From Sphingomonas horti (lineage in GTDB: Bacteria > Pseudomonadota > Alphaproteobacteria > Sphingomonadales > Sphingomonadaceae), in assembly GCF_009753715.1 (NCBI RefSeq), contig NZ_WQMS01000016.1:372001-436000 (forward strand): a DNA stretch of 64,000 nt, given 5' to 3'. The notes under the pieces were generated by a model that saw nothing but the letters and a program-made list of their open reading frames with translations, was not told where the DNA came from and ran no database searches. Positions 17,562 to 35,128 of this stretch are shown piece by piece. Each line of letters begins with the position of its first letter. Position 1 is the stretch's first letter. The position numbers and the translations under genes are program-made.

Positions 17562-18863
17562 ATGAACGACTCCCTTACCCCCAAAGCCATCGTCGCCTCG
17601 CTCGACGAACACATCATCGGACAGACCGAAGCCAAGCGCGCCGTTGCGGTGGCGCTGCGCAACCGCTGGCGCCGGCAGAAACTGGAGCCGTCCTTGCGCG
17701 ACGAAGTTACGCCCAAGAACATCCTGATGATCGGCCCCACCGGCTGCGGCAAGACGGAGATCAGCCGGCGTCTCGCCAGGCTCGCCGACGCGCCGTTCGT
17801 GAAGGTCGAGGCGACCAAGTTCACCGAAGTGGGGTATGTCGGCCGTGACGTCGAGCAGATCGCCCGCGACCTGGTCGAGGAAGCGATCCGGCTGGAGAAG
17901 GAGCGCCGCCGCGCCGCCGTGATGGACAAGGCCGAGGCCGCGGCGATGGACCGGCTGCTCGATGCGCTGACCGGCAAGGGGTCGAGCGAAGCGACCCGCG
18001 CCGCTTTCCGCGAGCGCTTTCAGGAAGGCGTGCTCGACGACAAGGAAATCGAGGTCGAGCTTGCCCACCAGCCGCAGATGCCGTTCGACATCCCCGGCAT
18101 GAACGGCCAGGTCGGCATGATCAACTTGAGCGACATGATGTCGAAGGCGCTCGGCGGCGGCCAGACCAAGAAGCGCAAGATCAACGTCCGCGCCGCCTGG
18201 GAAAAGCTGCTTGAGGAGGAGGCCGACAAGCGCCTCGACCAGGACGAGGTGAGCCGCCAGGCCCTCGCCGATGCGGAAGCCAACGGCATCGTCTTCCTCG
18301 ACGAGATCGACAAGATCGCAGTCAGCGACGTGCGCGGCGGCTCGGTCAGCCGCGAGGGCGTCCAGCGCGACCTGCTGCCGCTGATCGAGGGCACCACGGT
18401 CGCGACCAAATACGGGCCGATGAAGACCGACCATATCCTGTTCATCGCGTCGGGCGCCTTCCATGTCGCCAAGCCCAGCGACCTGCTGCCCGAGCTGCAG
18501 GGCCGCCTGCCGATCCGCGTCGAGCTGAAGGCGCTGACCGAGGAGGACTTTGTCCGCATCCTGACCGACACCAAGGCTTCGCTGCCGCAGCAGTACAAGG
18601 CGCTGATCGCCACCGAAGGCGTCGAGATCGACTTCACCGATGACGGCATCGCCGCCGTCGCCCGCATCGCCGCCGAAGTGAACGGGCAGGTCGAGAATAT
18701 CGGCGCCCGCCGGTTGCAGACGGTGATGGAAAAGCTGCTGGAGCAGGTCAGCTTCGACGCCGAGGATCGCAAGGGCGAGAAGCTGGTGATCGACCGCGCC
18801 TATGTCGACGCGCAGCTCAGCGACATCGCGCGGGATACGGATCTGTCGAAATACGTGCTTTAA
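17562..18863 (+). CDS. hslU: ATP-dependent protease ATPase subunit HslU
   Basis: A 433-residue AAA+ unfoldase. It has the N-terminal [15 protein letters not shown] motif, Walker [10 protein letters not shown] (near residue 60), a substrate-handling I-domain (about 110-240), Walker B FLDEIDKI and the C-terminal DLSKYVL tail that activates HslV. It unfolds substrates and feeds them to HslV in the cytoplasm. Gene order hslV-hslU is the usual one. Confidence 0.97.
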   Translation: MNDSLTPKAIVASLDEHIIGQTEAKRAVAVALRNRWRRQKLEPSLRDEVTPKNILMIGPTGCGKTEISRRLARLADAPFVKVEATKFTEVGYVGRDVEQIARDLVEEAIRLEKERRRAAVMDKAEAAAMDRLLDALTGKGSSEATRAAFRERFQEGVLDDKEIEVELAHQPQMPFDIPGMNGQVGMINLSDMMSKALGGGQTKKRKINVRAAWEKLLEEEADKRLDQDEVSRQALADAEANGIVFLDEIDKIAVSDVRGGSVSREGVQRDLLPLIEGTTVATKYGPMKTDHILFIASGAFHVAKPSDLLPELQGRLPIRVELKALTEEDFVRILTDTKASLPQQYKALIATEGVEIDFTDDGIAAVARIAAEVNGQVENIGARRLQTVMEKLLEQVSFDAEDRKGEKLVIDRAYVDAQLSDIARDTDLSKYVL

Positions 18864-18867
18864 GGAT

Positions 18868-19020
18868 CCTCCCCTCAGCTCTGCTGAGGGGAGGGGGACC
18901 ATGCGAAGCATGGTGGAGGGGCTGAGCGCGAAGCGCGAAGTGAAAACCCTCCGCTCCGCTCCGGGCCCCTCCACCACTCGCTTCGCGAGCGGTCCCCCTC
19001 CCCTGCAAACGCAGGGGAGG
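18868..19020. repeat. Type A mosaic palindromic repeat (copy 3, full-length)
   Basis: It has the same module order as the copy at 5410-5571: CCTCCCCTCAG hairpin, CATGCGAAGCATG hairpin, GGAGGGG/CCCCTCC arms, ACTCGCTTCGCGAGCGGT and a closing CCCCTCCCCTGC/GCAGGGGAGG hairpin. It separates hslU from the convergent membrane-protein gene. Confidence 0.75.
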
Positions 19021-19030
19021 ACTTAGACGC

Positions 19031-20098
19031 CTACGCCCGTTCCAGCACGTCGTGCAGGCGGGCTTCGGCGTCGCCTTCGGTCATGTCGATCTCGAAGGTC
19101 GCGGCGATGCGGCCTTCGCCGCCCGTCGGCAGCGGGTAGCGAGCTTCCGCGACGAGGATCGGGGTGCCGGCGTCGTCGGGCAGCGCGACGCTGGTATCGA
19201 CGCTCTGATCTTCGCCCGGAGCAACGTCGACCGTGGCGATCTGCGCGCCCGAGCGGGCTTCGATCAGAGCCTGCTCGCTGTCCGACGAGTCCGCGCCGTT
19301 CAGCATCCAGGTGGACACCTTGACGTCCTGCGCCGGCGCGTCGCCCGAGTTGCTGACCGTCACCTCGACCTCAAGCGCGTCCTCGGCGCGGACCGGGCGC
19401 AGGCCGATATCGATCCATGGCCGGGCCGTCGCTTCGGCCGCAGCCGGCGCGGCGGCAAGCGGTGCCTCGACCACGGCTTCGTCGGCCGGCGCGTAGTAAG
19501 GCTCGTCATAGGCCTCGGCGCGCGACCGGCGGCGGCGCGCGAGCAGCCATGTCCCGAGCGCCAGGATCGCGATGACCGGGATTGCGAGCATGCCCCAGGC
19601 AGCCGCGCTGCTGAGCTCTTCCGGTTGCGCGGCCGGGGCCGGCGCGGCGGCGGGCGCCGGCAGCGGCGCTTCGGCGACCGGCGCGGCGGTCACCGGGGCG
19701 GTAGCGGGCGCGGCGAGCGGAGCAGGCGCCGCGGCCGGTGCTGGCGCAGGCCGCACTGCCTCGTTGGTCGCGGCGGGCGCGGGCGCTCGTGCAGCCGATC
19801 GGACCGGCCGTCGCGCGGGCGCGGTGGCAGCCGGAGCCTCGGGAGCCGTCGCCTCGGGCGGGGGAGCCGGAGGCGGCGGCACGTTCTGCACGACCGGCGA
19901 TTGCGGCGCGAAGGTGATCGACGGCGATGCCGCCGGCGCGGGAGCCGGTGCGACGGCTTCGGGCGCAGGTGCGGAGCTGGGCGCCGGCGTCAGGATGGGC
20001 GGGGTGACCGGCTGCACGTCTTGCGCAGCGGCGGGGATCGCGGCGGAACCAAGCAACAGACCGAGCGCGACCCGGCGAGCGATGTGATTCTGTGTCAT
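19031..20098 (-). CDS. Ala/Pro-rich membrane-anchored protein of unknown function
   Basis: A 355-residue protein. A signal peptide (cleavage likely after AIPAAAQ) leads into a segment of about 140 residues built from Ala and Pro, then one membrane helix (about 172-190, followed by ARRRRSR). The C-terminal 130 residues look like a beta-rich domain (IDIGLRPVRAEDALEVEVTVSNSGDAPAQDV), reminiscent of CARDB or archaeal-type adhesin repeats. The order signal, spacer, helix, domain would put the C-terminal domain in the cytoplasm if the signal is cleaved. Gene function is unknown; it diverges from rpoB. Confidence 0.7.
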   Translation of the reverse strand: MTQNHIARRVALGLLLGSAAIPAAAQDVQPVTPPILTPAPSSAPAPEAVAPAPAPAASPSITFAPQSPVVQNVPPPPAPPPEATAPEAPAATAPARRPVRSAARAPAPAATNEAVRPAPAPAAAPAPLAAPATAPVTAAPVAEAPLPAPAAAPAPAAQPEELSSAAAWGMLAIPVIAILALGTWLLARRRRSRAEAYDEPYYAPADEAVVEAPLAAAPAAAEATARPWIDIGLRPVRAEDALEVEVTVSNSGDAPAQDVKVSTWMLNGADSSDSEQALIEARSGAQIATVDVAPGEDQSVDTSVALPDDAGTPILVAEARYPLPTGGEGRIAATFEIDMTEGDAEARLHDVLERA

Positions 20099-20217
20099 AG
20101 TCGCAACGCAACGGCCCTTTGGCTCGACTGGTCGCAGGCGTTGCGATCAGCCGTGCATTGCAGCCGCCCAGCGGCGAGTCCATTGGACAATTTCGGCTTT
20201 ACTTTCGCGCGCGCCCT

Positions 20218-20246
20218 TTGACAGGCCGTGGCCGCGCCCCTATATG
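20218..20246 (+). promoter_or_regulatory. Strong sigma-70 promoter of rpoBC
   Basis: TTGACA, a 17-base spacer, and TATATG match the consensus at 11 of 12 positions or nearly so. The expected start of transcription is near 20253, which gives rpoB a leader of about 165 bases. The 319-base gap upstream of rpoB holds no other gene that I can support. Confidence 0.75.
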
Positions 20247-20417
20247 GCGCCCCTCACCACAGTTTTCGGGACATGGCACGCAATGGCGCGGCGGGCCGAA
20301 CGAATGGAAGGCTGTCGGTTGCCCTGGACGCTTGGAGCTGCGGTTCTCACCTTGAGGACACGCGGCTTTTTGCGTCCGGCTTGCGTCCGAATTCTAACGG
20401 CGAGGCACTAAACCCCC

Positions 20418-24575
<4,158 letters not shown>

Positions 24576-24585
24576 CCGACCTTCT

Positions 24586-28969
<4,384 letters not shown>

Positions 28970-28992
28970 GCTCCGGCTCGCAGCCAAGAACG

Positions 28993-29016
28993 AGCCCCGG
29001 CGGAAACGCCGGGGCT
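28993..29016 (+). terminator. Intrinsic terminator of rpoBC
   Basis: A perfect 10-bp stem AGCCCCGGCG/CGCCGGGGCT around a GAAA tetraloop runs into TTTTTCTTT. It lies 23 bases after the rpoC stop. Confidence 0.93.
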
Positions 29017-29096
29017 TTTTCTTTGGCGCCGCCGCTTGCCCGGAACGGCCGCGCATCCGGCCCGTTCACTCCCCGGCTCATGCGGGAGTGACGATC

Positions 29097-29972
29097 ATGG
29101 CCTATGTCGAAGCGCGCGACGGGACGAAGCTGCACGTCAAGGACATGGGATCGGGCGAGCCCGTCGTCCTGATCCACGGCTGGCCACTGACCGGCGACAT
29201 GTGGGAGTACCAGACTCTGGCGCTGCTGGAGGCCGGCCGCCGCGTCATCACCTATGACCGGCGCGGCTTCGGCCTATCGGGGCATTGCGGAGCCGACTAT
29301 AATTACGACGTCTTCGCCGATGATCTCGCGGCGGTGATCGATGGCTGCGGCGCGGATCGCGTCAGCCTGGTCGGCTTCTCGATGGGCGGCGGCGAAGTCG
29401 CGCGCTATCTGTCCCGCCACGGCTCGGGCAAGATCGCGCGGGCGGCCCTGGTCAGCTCCGTCGTCGCCTATCTGCTGAAGACGCCCGACAATCCGGACGG
29501 CGTCGACGCCAGCGTGTTCGAGGACATGAAGGCGCAGATCCGCAAGGACCGGTTCGACTTCCTCCAGACCTTCGGCAAGCAATTCTACGGCGTCGGCTGG
29601 GTCTCCAGCCCGGTCAGCCAGGGCCTGCTCGACTGGACCTTCACGCTGGCGATGATGGCGGGCCCGAAGCCGACCATCGACTGCGTCGACGCGTTCGGCC
29701 GTACGGACTTCCGTCCCGACCTGCCGTCCTTCGCGGGCGTGCCGACGCTGATCATCCACGGCACCGGCGACAAGACCGTGCCGATCGCCCCCAGCGCCCA
29801 CGCCGCCGCCCGCGGCATCCCGCACGCGCGGCTGATCGAGTATGAAGGCGAACCCCACGGCCTGTTCGCGACCGCACCCGACCGGCTCAATCGCGATCTG
29901 CTGGATTTCCTTTCGGGCGGCGGCGAGCACGGCTTGCGCGCAGACGCAGACCGCCAAACGGAACCGACCTGA
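29097..29972 (+). CDS. Alpha/beta hydrolase (non-haem chloroperoxidase/esterase type)
   Basis: A 291-residue hydrolase. The nucleophile elbow is GFSMGG (Ser near 92), the oxyanion strand is VLIHGWPLTG, the acid is in IIHGTGDKTVP and the catalytic His in EGEPHGLF. The pattern YDRRGFGLS matches cofactor-free haloperoxidase-like esterases. The substrate is unknown. I chose the ATG at 29097 (GGGAG nine bases upstream); the longer frame runs back into rpoC. Confidence 0.9.
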   Translation: MAYVEARDGTKLHVKDMGSGEPVVLIHGWPLTGDMWEYQTLALLEAGRRVITYDRRGFGLSGHCGADYNYDVFADDLAAVIDGCGADRVSLVGFSMGGGEVARYLSRHGSGKIARAALVSSVVAYLLKTPDNPDGVDASVFEDMKAQIRKDRFDFLQTFGKQFYGVGWVSSPVSQGLLDWTFTLAMMAGPKPTIDCVDAFGRTDFRPDLPSFAGVPTLIIHGTGDKTVPIAPSAHAAARGIPHARLIEYEGEPHGLFATAPDRLNRDLLDFLSGGGEHGLRADADRQTEPT

Positions 29973-30009
29973 GCAGCAAAGGTCCGCAACGGGTGGATTG
30001 TGGACGTTT

Positions 30010-30162
30010 CCCCTCTCCCCGACGGGGAGAGGGCGACTCGTGCGCAGCGCGAGCGGGGTGAGGGGGGCAGAGCGCAGCGCGGCGAGCGTGGGCAGGGCGG
30101 ACCCTCACCCTCCCACTCGCTTCGCGAGCGGGCCCCTCCCTCTCCCGCAAGCGGGAGAGGGG
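30010..30162. repeat. Type A palindromic repeat (copy 5)
   Basis: CCCTCTCCCCGACGGGGAGA opens the element and CTCTCCCGCAAGCGGGAGAG closes it; CACTCGCTTCGCGAGCGGG lies inside. It fills the gap between two convergent genes. Confidence 0.72.
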
Positions 30163-30204
30163 CTAAGATCCGAAAGGGGTCCGCGCGATCTGTTCTGTCG
30201 CGCG

Positions 30205-30513
30205 TCATCCGCTTCCGTTGAGCAGCGACAGCAGCGCCAGCGCCGGCGGAACCGTCATCGCGAGGCCGAGCGCCAGATCGAACAGCCGCGCCGGGAGGAT
30301 ACGGCGGTCGCGCCTGACGGTCAGCAGGTCGGCGGCGCTCATCCAGAGGATCGAGGCGCCACCCGCCGCCGTGACCGCGAGCGCTGCGACGAACAGGGGG
30401 CGCACCCGCTCCGGGCTGATGGCATGGATCGGCCAGAGCAGCAGCGCGATCAGGCCGGCGACCAGGCCGACGCGGATCGCGCGCGCCAATGTCCAGATCT
30501 TGTTCAGGCGCAT
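30205..30513 (-). CDS. Small membrane protein of unknown function
   Basis: A 102-residue protein with about three hydrophobic helices (VGLVAGLIALLLW, FVAALAVTAAGGASILWM, ALGLAMTVPPALALLSLL). I favour the ATG at 30513 because the longer frame to 30630 adds a charged, antisense-looking stretch. No family is recognised. It diverges from the next small gene. Confidence 0.55.
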   Translation of the reverse strand: MRLNKIWTLARAIRVGLVAGLIALLLWPIHAISPERVRPLFVAALAVTAAGGASILWMSAADLLTVRRDRRILPARLFDLALGLAMTVPPALALLSLLNGSG

Positions 30514-30647
30514 AGGCTCGGCCCCGAGCGGCGTCCACGCAAAGCACAAACGCGCGGCCCGTCGCGCCGGCAATGGCGTCTGCCGCATGTCCGGAACCGC
30601 TCTTTGCCCATGCCGTTCAAATGGCGCCAATAAAGAGGGAGTCGCGT

Positions 30648-30899
30648 ATGCGCATCAAGTCTCTGACCTCCGCCATCATCGCCGGCAGCATGATCGGCGC
30701 CCTGCCGACTGCGGCGATCGCCCAGACCAGTGCATCGGCGGCCAAGCTGTCCATCGTGCGCGCGGCTCCCGAAGCGGGCGAAAGCAGGCTGGCCGGTGGC
30801 GCGGGCGGGGTCATCGCGCTGGCGATCCTGGCGGGCATTGCCGCGATCGGCGTGCTGGCCGCGGTCAACAGCGACGACGACGAGCCCGTCAGCGCCTAG
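30648..30899 (+). CDS. Short exported or membrane protein of unknown function
   Basis: An 83-residue protein with a signal peptide (cleavage likely after AAIAQ), then one further hydrophobic helix ([21 protein letters not shown]) and an acidic end ([10 protein letters not shown]). AAAGAGGGAG precedes the ATG. Similar short two-helix proteins are frequent in sphingomonads; the function is unknown. Its TAG shares CTAG with the stop of the convergent prs gene. Confidence 0.68.
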   Translation: MRIKSLTSAIIAGSMIGALPTAAIAQTSASAAKLSIVRAAPEAGESRLAGGAGGVIALAILAGIAAIGVLAAVNSDDDEPVSA

Positions 30900-31831
30900 T
30901 CGAACAGGCTCGAGACCGAGCTCTCGTCGGCGATCCGCTTGATCGCCTCGGCGAGGAGCGGCGCGATGGTGAGGGTGCGGATGCGCTTCGCCTGGGCGAT
31001 GCTCTCCGTCGCGGCGATCGAGTCGGTGATGACGAGCTCGGTCAGCGACGATCCGTCGACGCGGGCGACGGCGCCGCCGGACAGCACGCCGTGGCTGACA
31101 TAGGCGACGACGTCCTCCGCGCCCGCCTCGCGCAGCGCGGCGGCGGCGTTGCAGAGCGTCCCCGCGGAATCGACGATGTCGTCGACCAGGATACAGAAGC
31201 GGCCGGCGACGTCGCCGATGATGTTCATCACTTCCGATTCGCCGGGCCGCTCGCGGCGCTTGTCGACGATCGCCAGCGGCGCGTTGTTGAGCCGCTTGGC
31301 GAGCGCCCGCGCGCGCACGACGCCGCCGACGTCCGGCGACACGACCATCAGGTTCTGGGCCGGGAAGCGGGCGAGGATGTCGGCCGACATCACCGGCGCC
31401 GCATAGAGATTGTCGGTCGGGATATCGAAGAAGCCCTGAATCTGCCCGGCATGCAGGTCGACCGAAAGGACGCGGTTGGCGCCGGCGACGGTGATCAGGT
31501 TGGCGACCAGCTTGGCCGAGATCGGCGTGCGCGGCCCCGGCTTCCGGTCCTGCCGGGCATAGCCGAAATAAGGGACGACGGCGGTGATCCGCCTGGCCGA
31601 CGCGCGCTTCAACGCGTCGATGCAGATCAGCAGCTCCATCAGATTGTCGTTCGCGGGAAAGCCGGTCGGCTGGACGATGAATACGTCCTCGCCGCGGACA
31701 TTCTCATGGATTTCGACGAACACTTCCTCGTCGGCGAAGCGGCGCACGCTCGCTTCGGTCAGCGGCAGCTCCAGATAGTCCGCGATCGCCCGGGCGAGCG
31801 GCAGGTTGGCGTTTCCGGATAGAAGCTTCAT
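30896..31831 (-). CDS. prs: Ribose-phosphate pyrophosphokinase
   Basis: A 311-residue enzyme making PRPP from ribose 5-phosphate and ATP, which supplies purine, pyrimidine, histidine and NAD synthesis. Landmarks are [14 protein letters not shown], the divalent-metal site [15 protein letters not shown] (near residue 125) and the PRPP loop [12 protein letters not shown] (near residue 215). Length is typical of class I enzymes. It ends by sharing a CTAG with the convergent small gene and has a type B repeat upstream. Confidence 0.97.
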   Translation of the reverse strand: MKLLSGNANLPLARAIADYLELPLTEASVRRFADEEVFVEIHENVRGEDVFIVQPTGFPANDNLMELLICIDALKRASARRITAVVPYFGYARQDRKPGPRTPISAKLVANLITVAGANRVLSVDLHAGQIQGFFDIPTDNLYAAPVMSADILARFPAQNLMVVSPDVGGVVRARALAKRLNNAPLAIVDKRRERPGESEVMNIIGDVAGRFCILVDDIVDSAGTLCNAAAALREAGAEDVVAYVSHGVLSGGAVARVDGSSLTELVITDSIAATESIAQAKRIRTLTIAPLLAEAIKRIADESSVSSLFD

Positions 31832-31883
31832 GGGCGTCCCGCTGTCACGATTCTGTCGCGGCTTTAGAGGCTCCAGTCCGCGT

Positions 31884-31976
31884 CGTCATCCCCGCGAAAG
31901 CGGGACCTACCTTCCTCCTTCTCTCCGGAGCACACGAGGCAAAGAAAGGTGGGTCCCCGCTTTCGCGGGGATGACG
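31884..31976. repeat. Type B palindromic repeat (copy 1)
   Basis: CGTCATCCCCGCGAAAGCGG at the left is the exact reverse complement of the right end (CCGCTTTCGCGGGGATGACG), around about 50 bases that themselves contain paired ACCTACC/GGTGGGT. A variant copy lies at 40934-41022. It fills the gap between divergent prs and nadE. Confidence 0.78.
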
Positions 31977-31995
31977 ACATAGATAAGGACCGATC

Positions 31996-33651
31996 ATGAC
32001 CGACCGGCTCCGCATCGCTCTCGTCCAGATCAGCCAGCGCGTCGGCGACATCGCCGGCAATGCCGACACGATGCTGGAGTGGCGAAGCAAGGCCGAAGGC
32101 GCGGACCTGGTCGTGTTCCCGGAGCTGCAGCTGATCGGCTATCCGCCCGAGGACCTGATCCTCAAGCCCGCGCTCCACGCGCGCGCCGAGGAACAGCTCC
32201 GCCGACTCGCGGAGGCGACGGCGGACGGCGGCCCGGCGATGATCGTCGGCAGCGTCCGCGCGGAAGGCGACCGGCTCTACAACACGCTGAACCTGCTGGA
32301 AGGCGGCCGCATCGTCGCCTCGACGCGCAAGCATGAGCTGCCGAATTACGGCACGTTCGACGAGAAGCGCTGGTTCACGCCCGGGCCGCTGCCGCAGCCG
32401 ATCGACTGGCGGGGAGTCCGGCTCGGCCTGCCGATCTGCGAGGACATCTGGTTCCCGGCAGTCTGCAATCATCTGAAGGAGCAGGGGGCGGAGCTGCTGA
32501 TCGCGCCGCACGGCAGCCCCTATGAGATCGACAAGGACGATCTGCGCACCGGCAAGATCGCCGCCGACCGGGTCGCCGAAACCGGGCTGCCGCTGGTCTT
32601 CCTGAACCGCGTCGGCGGGCAGGACGAAATCGTGTTCGACGGCGCCTCGTTCGTGCTGAACGGCGACGGCACGCTCGCCCACCAGCTGCCCGACTGGGAA
32701 GAAGTGCTGGTGATGACGGAGTGGGAGCGCGGCCCCGGCGGCTGGCGCTGCGCGCCGGGCGAGATCCACGCGCTCGATCCGCATCCGGCCGATGCGTATC
32801 ACGCGATGCTCGTGGGGCTGCGCGACTATGTGAACGCGAACCGGTTTCCGGGCGTGGTGCTGGGCCTGTCCGGAGGCATCGACAGCGCGCTGTCGGCGGC
32901 CGTAGCGGTCGATGCGCTGGGTGCCGACCGCGTGTGGTGCGTGATGCTGCCGTCGCGCTATACCAGCCAGGAGTCGCTCGACGACGCGGCCGAATGCGCG
33001 CGGATGCTGGGCGTGCGCCTCGACAGCATCCCGATCGAGCCGGCCGTTGCCGCCTTCGACGCGATGCTGGCGCCCGGCTTCGCGGGACGCAAGCCGGACC
33101 TGACCGAGGAGAATGTCCAGGCGCGCATCCGCGGCGTGACGCTGATGGCGCTCTCCAACAAATTCGGCCACATGCTGCTGACCACCGGCAACAAGAGCGA
33201 GATGTCGGTCGGCTATGCGACGCTCTATGGCGACATGGCCGGCGGCTATTCGGTGCTGAAGGACGCCTACAAGACGACGGTGTTCGAGCTTTGCCGCTGG
33301 CGCAACGCGAACCGGCCGGCGCTGGGCCTGGGCGGCGACGGCCCGGTGATGCCGGAGCGGGTGATCGACAAGCCCCCCACGGCCGAGCTCCGCGCCGACC
33401 AGAAGGATTCGGACTCGCTGCCGCCCTACGACGTGCTCGATCCGATCCTGCACGGCCTGGTCGAGGAGGAATTGTCCGTCGACGCGGTCGCCGCCCGCGG
33501 CTTCGACCGCGACACCGTCGCCCGGATTGAGCGCCTGCTCTACGTCGCCGAATATAAGCGCCGCCAGGCCCCGCCGGGCGTCAAGCTCGGCAAGCGCAAT
33601 TTCGGCCGCGACCGCCGCTACCCGATCACCAACGCGTTCCGGACGGGCTGA
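31996..33651 (+). CDS. nadE: Glutamine-dependent NAD+ synthetase
   Basis: A 551-residue two-domain enzyme. The N-terminal carbon-nitrogen hydrolase domain has the Glu (FPELQLIGYPPED), Lys (KHELPNYGTFDEKRWF) and Cys (PICEDIWF) triad. The C-terminal synthetase domain has the ATP loop LSGGIDSAL (near residue 295) and TTGNKSE. It amidates deamido-NAD with ammonia from glutamine. Its TGA overlaps the gltX ATG by one base, so the two genes form an operon. Confidence 0.97.
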   Translation: MTDRLRIALVQISQRVGDIAGNADTMLEWRSKAEGADLVVFPELQLIGYPPEDLILKPALHARAEEQLRRLAEATADGGPAMIVGSVRAEGDRLYNTLNLLEGGRIVASTRKHELPNYGTFDEKRWFTPGPLPQPIDWRGVRLGLPICEDIWFPAVCNHLKEQGAELLIAPHGSPYEIDKDDLRTGKIAADRVAETGLPLVFLNRVGGQDEIVFDGASFVLNGDGTLAHQLPDWEEVLVMTEWERGPGGWRCAPGEIHALDPHPADAYHAMLVGLRDYVNANRFPGVVLGLSGGIDSALSAAVAVDALGADRVWCVMLPSRYTSQESLDDAAECARMLGVRLDSIPIEPAVAAFDAMLAPGFAGRKPDLTEENVQARIRGVTLMALSNKFGHMLLTTGNKSEMSVGYATLYGDMAGGYSVLKDAYKTTVFELCRWRNANRPALGLGGDGPVMPERVIDKPPTAELRADQKDSDSLPPYDVLDPILHGLVEEELSVDAVAARGFDRDTVARIERLLYVAEYKRRQAPPGVKLGKRNFGRDRRYPITNAFRTG

Positions 33652-34994
33652 TGACCGTCGTCACTCGTTTCGCGCCGTCGCCCACGGGGCGCGTGCATGT
33701 CGGCAACCTTAGGACGGCGCTGCACAATTGGCTGTTCGCGCGTCAGCAGGGCGGGCGGTTCCTGCTCAGGATCGACGACACCGATCGCGAGCGGTCGGAG
33801 GAGCGGTTCGTCGTGGCGATCCGGGCCGATCTGGGCTGGCTCGGGCTCGACTGGGACGGCGAGGCGCGGCAGTCGGAGCGGTTCGGGCTTTATAAGGAGC
33901 GGTTCGCGGCCTTGCGCGAGGCGGGACGGGTCTATCCCTGCTTCGAGACGCCGCAGGAGCTGGAGCTGAAGCGCAAGGTCCAGCTCGGGCGCGGGCTGCC
34001 GCCGGTCTATGATCGAGCCGCGCTGAAGCTGGGCGAAGCGGACCGCGCGCGGCTTGAGGCCGAGGGGCAGCGGCCGCACTGGCGCTTCAAGCTCGACCAT
34101 GACACAGCGATCGAGTGGGACGATCTGATCCGCGGGCCCCATCGGTTCGATCCGAAGCTGTTGAGCGACCCTGTGATTCGCCGCGCGAATGGTTCGTGGC
34201 TCTATCATCTGCCCTCGGTGATCGACGATATCGACATGGGCGTGACGCATGTGGTGCGCGGCGAGGATCACGTCTCGAACACTGCCGCGCAGGTTCAGAT
34301 GTTCGAGGCGCTGGGGGCACCTCCGCCAGCCTTTGCACATGAGGCGCTGCTGACTGGCGCCGAGGGCAAATTGTCGAAGCGCCTTGGCGCGACGGATGTC
34401 GATCATTGGCGAGAAACCGGAAACGAGCCGCTTGCACTGGCGGCCAAGCTGGCGCGGATCGGCACCAGCCTGTCGGTCGAGCCGGTCGCATCGATGGCGC
34501 CGCTGGTCGAGCGCTTCGACTTCGCGACGTTCGGCCGGGCGCCGGCGCGGTTCGACGAGGCGGAGCTGGCGAAGCTCAATGCGCAGACCGTCCATCTGCT
34601 GAGTTTCGAACAGGTCGCCGAACGCCTGCCGGCCGGCATGGACGCACGCGCCTGGGAAGTAGTGCGCCCGAACCTGGAACGCGTGGCCGACGCGGCCGAT
34701 TGGTGGCACGTCATCGAAGGCCCGGTCGCGCCCGAGGTCGTCGGCGAAGACCGCGACTATCTCCGTGCCGCCGCCGAGACCGCCGCGCGGATCGACTGGG
34801 CGGCCGATCCCTGGCACGCGTTGACCGGCGCGCTCAAAGAGATCACCGGCCGCAAAGGCAAGCCGCTGTTCCTTCCCCTCCGCTGTGCGCTGACGGGGCG
34901 GGATCACGGCCCCGACATGGCCGCGCTGCTGCCGCTGATCGGGCGGGAGCGGGCGGTGGCGCGGTTGGAGGCGGCGGCCTCACCTCTCCCATAG
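33651..34994 (+). CDS. gltX: Glutamate--tRNA ligase (GluRS)
   Basis: A 447-residue class I synthetase. FAPSPTGRVHVGNLRTAL carries the HIGH-equivalent HVGN, and KLSKRLG is the KMSKS-equivalent loop. Length is short for GluRS (about 470-490), like the second GluRS of many alphaproteobacteria. It charges tRNA-Glu, or tRNA-Gln for later amidation by GatCAB. The start overlaps nadE. The last codons (SPLP and stop) lie inside a type A repeat, so the natural C-terminus has probably been replaced. Confidence 0.93.
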   Translation: MTVVTRFAPSPTGRVHVGNLRTALHNWLFARQQGGRFLLRIDDTDRERSEERFVVAIRADLGWLGLDWDGEARQSERFGLYKERFAALREAGRVYPCFETPQELELKRKVQLGRGLPPVYDRAALKLGEADRARLEAEGQRPHWRFKLDHDTAIEWDDLIRGPHRFDPKLLSDPVIRRANGSWLYHLPSVIDDIDMGVTHVVRGEDHVSNTAAQVQMFEALGAPPPAFAHEALLTGAEGKLSKRLGATDVDHWRETGNEPLALAAKLARIGTSLSVEPVASMAPLVERFDFATFGRAPARFDEAELAKLNAQTVHLLSFEQVAERLPAGMDARAWEVVRPNLERVADAADWWHVIEGPVAPEVVGEDRDYLRAAAETAARIDWAADPWHALTGALKEITGRKGKPLFLPLRCALTGRDHGPDMAALLPLIGRERAVARLEAAASPLP

Positions 34995-35116
34995 GGAGAG
35001 GTCGAGTCGCGCAAGGCGCGACCGGGTGAGGGGATGCAGGCTTGACGTCCCGCTCCCGAACCCCTCACCCCGCTCGCGCCGCACGTGCGAGTCGCCCTCT
35101 CCCGACGGGAGAGGGG
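34983..35116. repeat. Type A palindromic repeat (copy 6) overlapping the 3' end of gltX
   Basis: CCTCTCCCATAGGGAGAGG opens the element and also supplies the last codons and TAG of gltX (34992-34994). CCCTCTCCCGACGGGAGAGG closes it. Internal arms GCGCAAGGCGCG and GACTCGCAC/GTGCGAGTC are visible. It ends next to the ribosome-binding site of tdk. Confidence 0.75.
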
Positions 35117-35128
35117 CAAGGGGGACAT

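Noticed and set aside
20253-20417. Ribosomal L10-type autoregulatory leader or riboswitch before rpoB
   Set aside because: I could not find a convincing conserved structure by eye, and rplJ is not present next to it.
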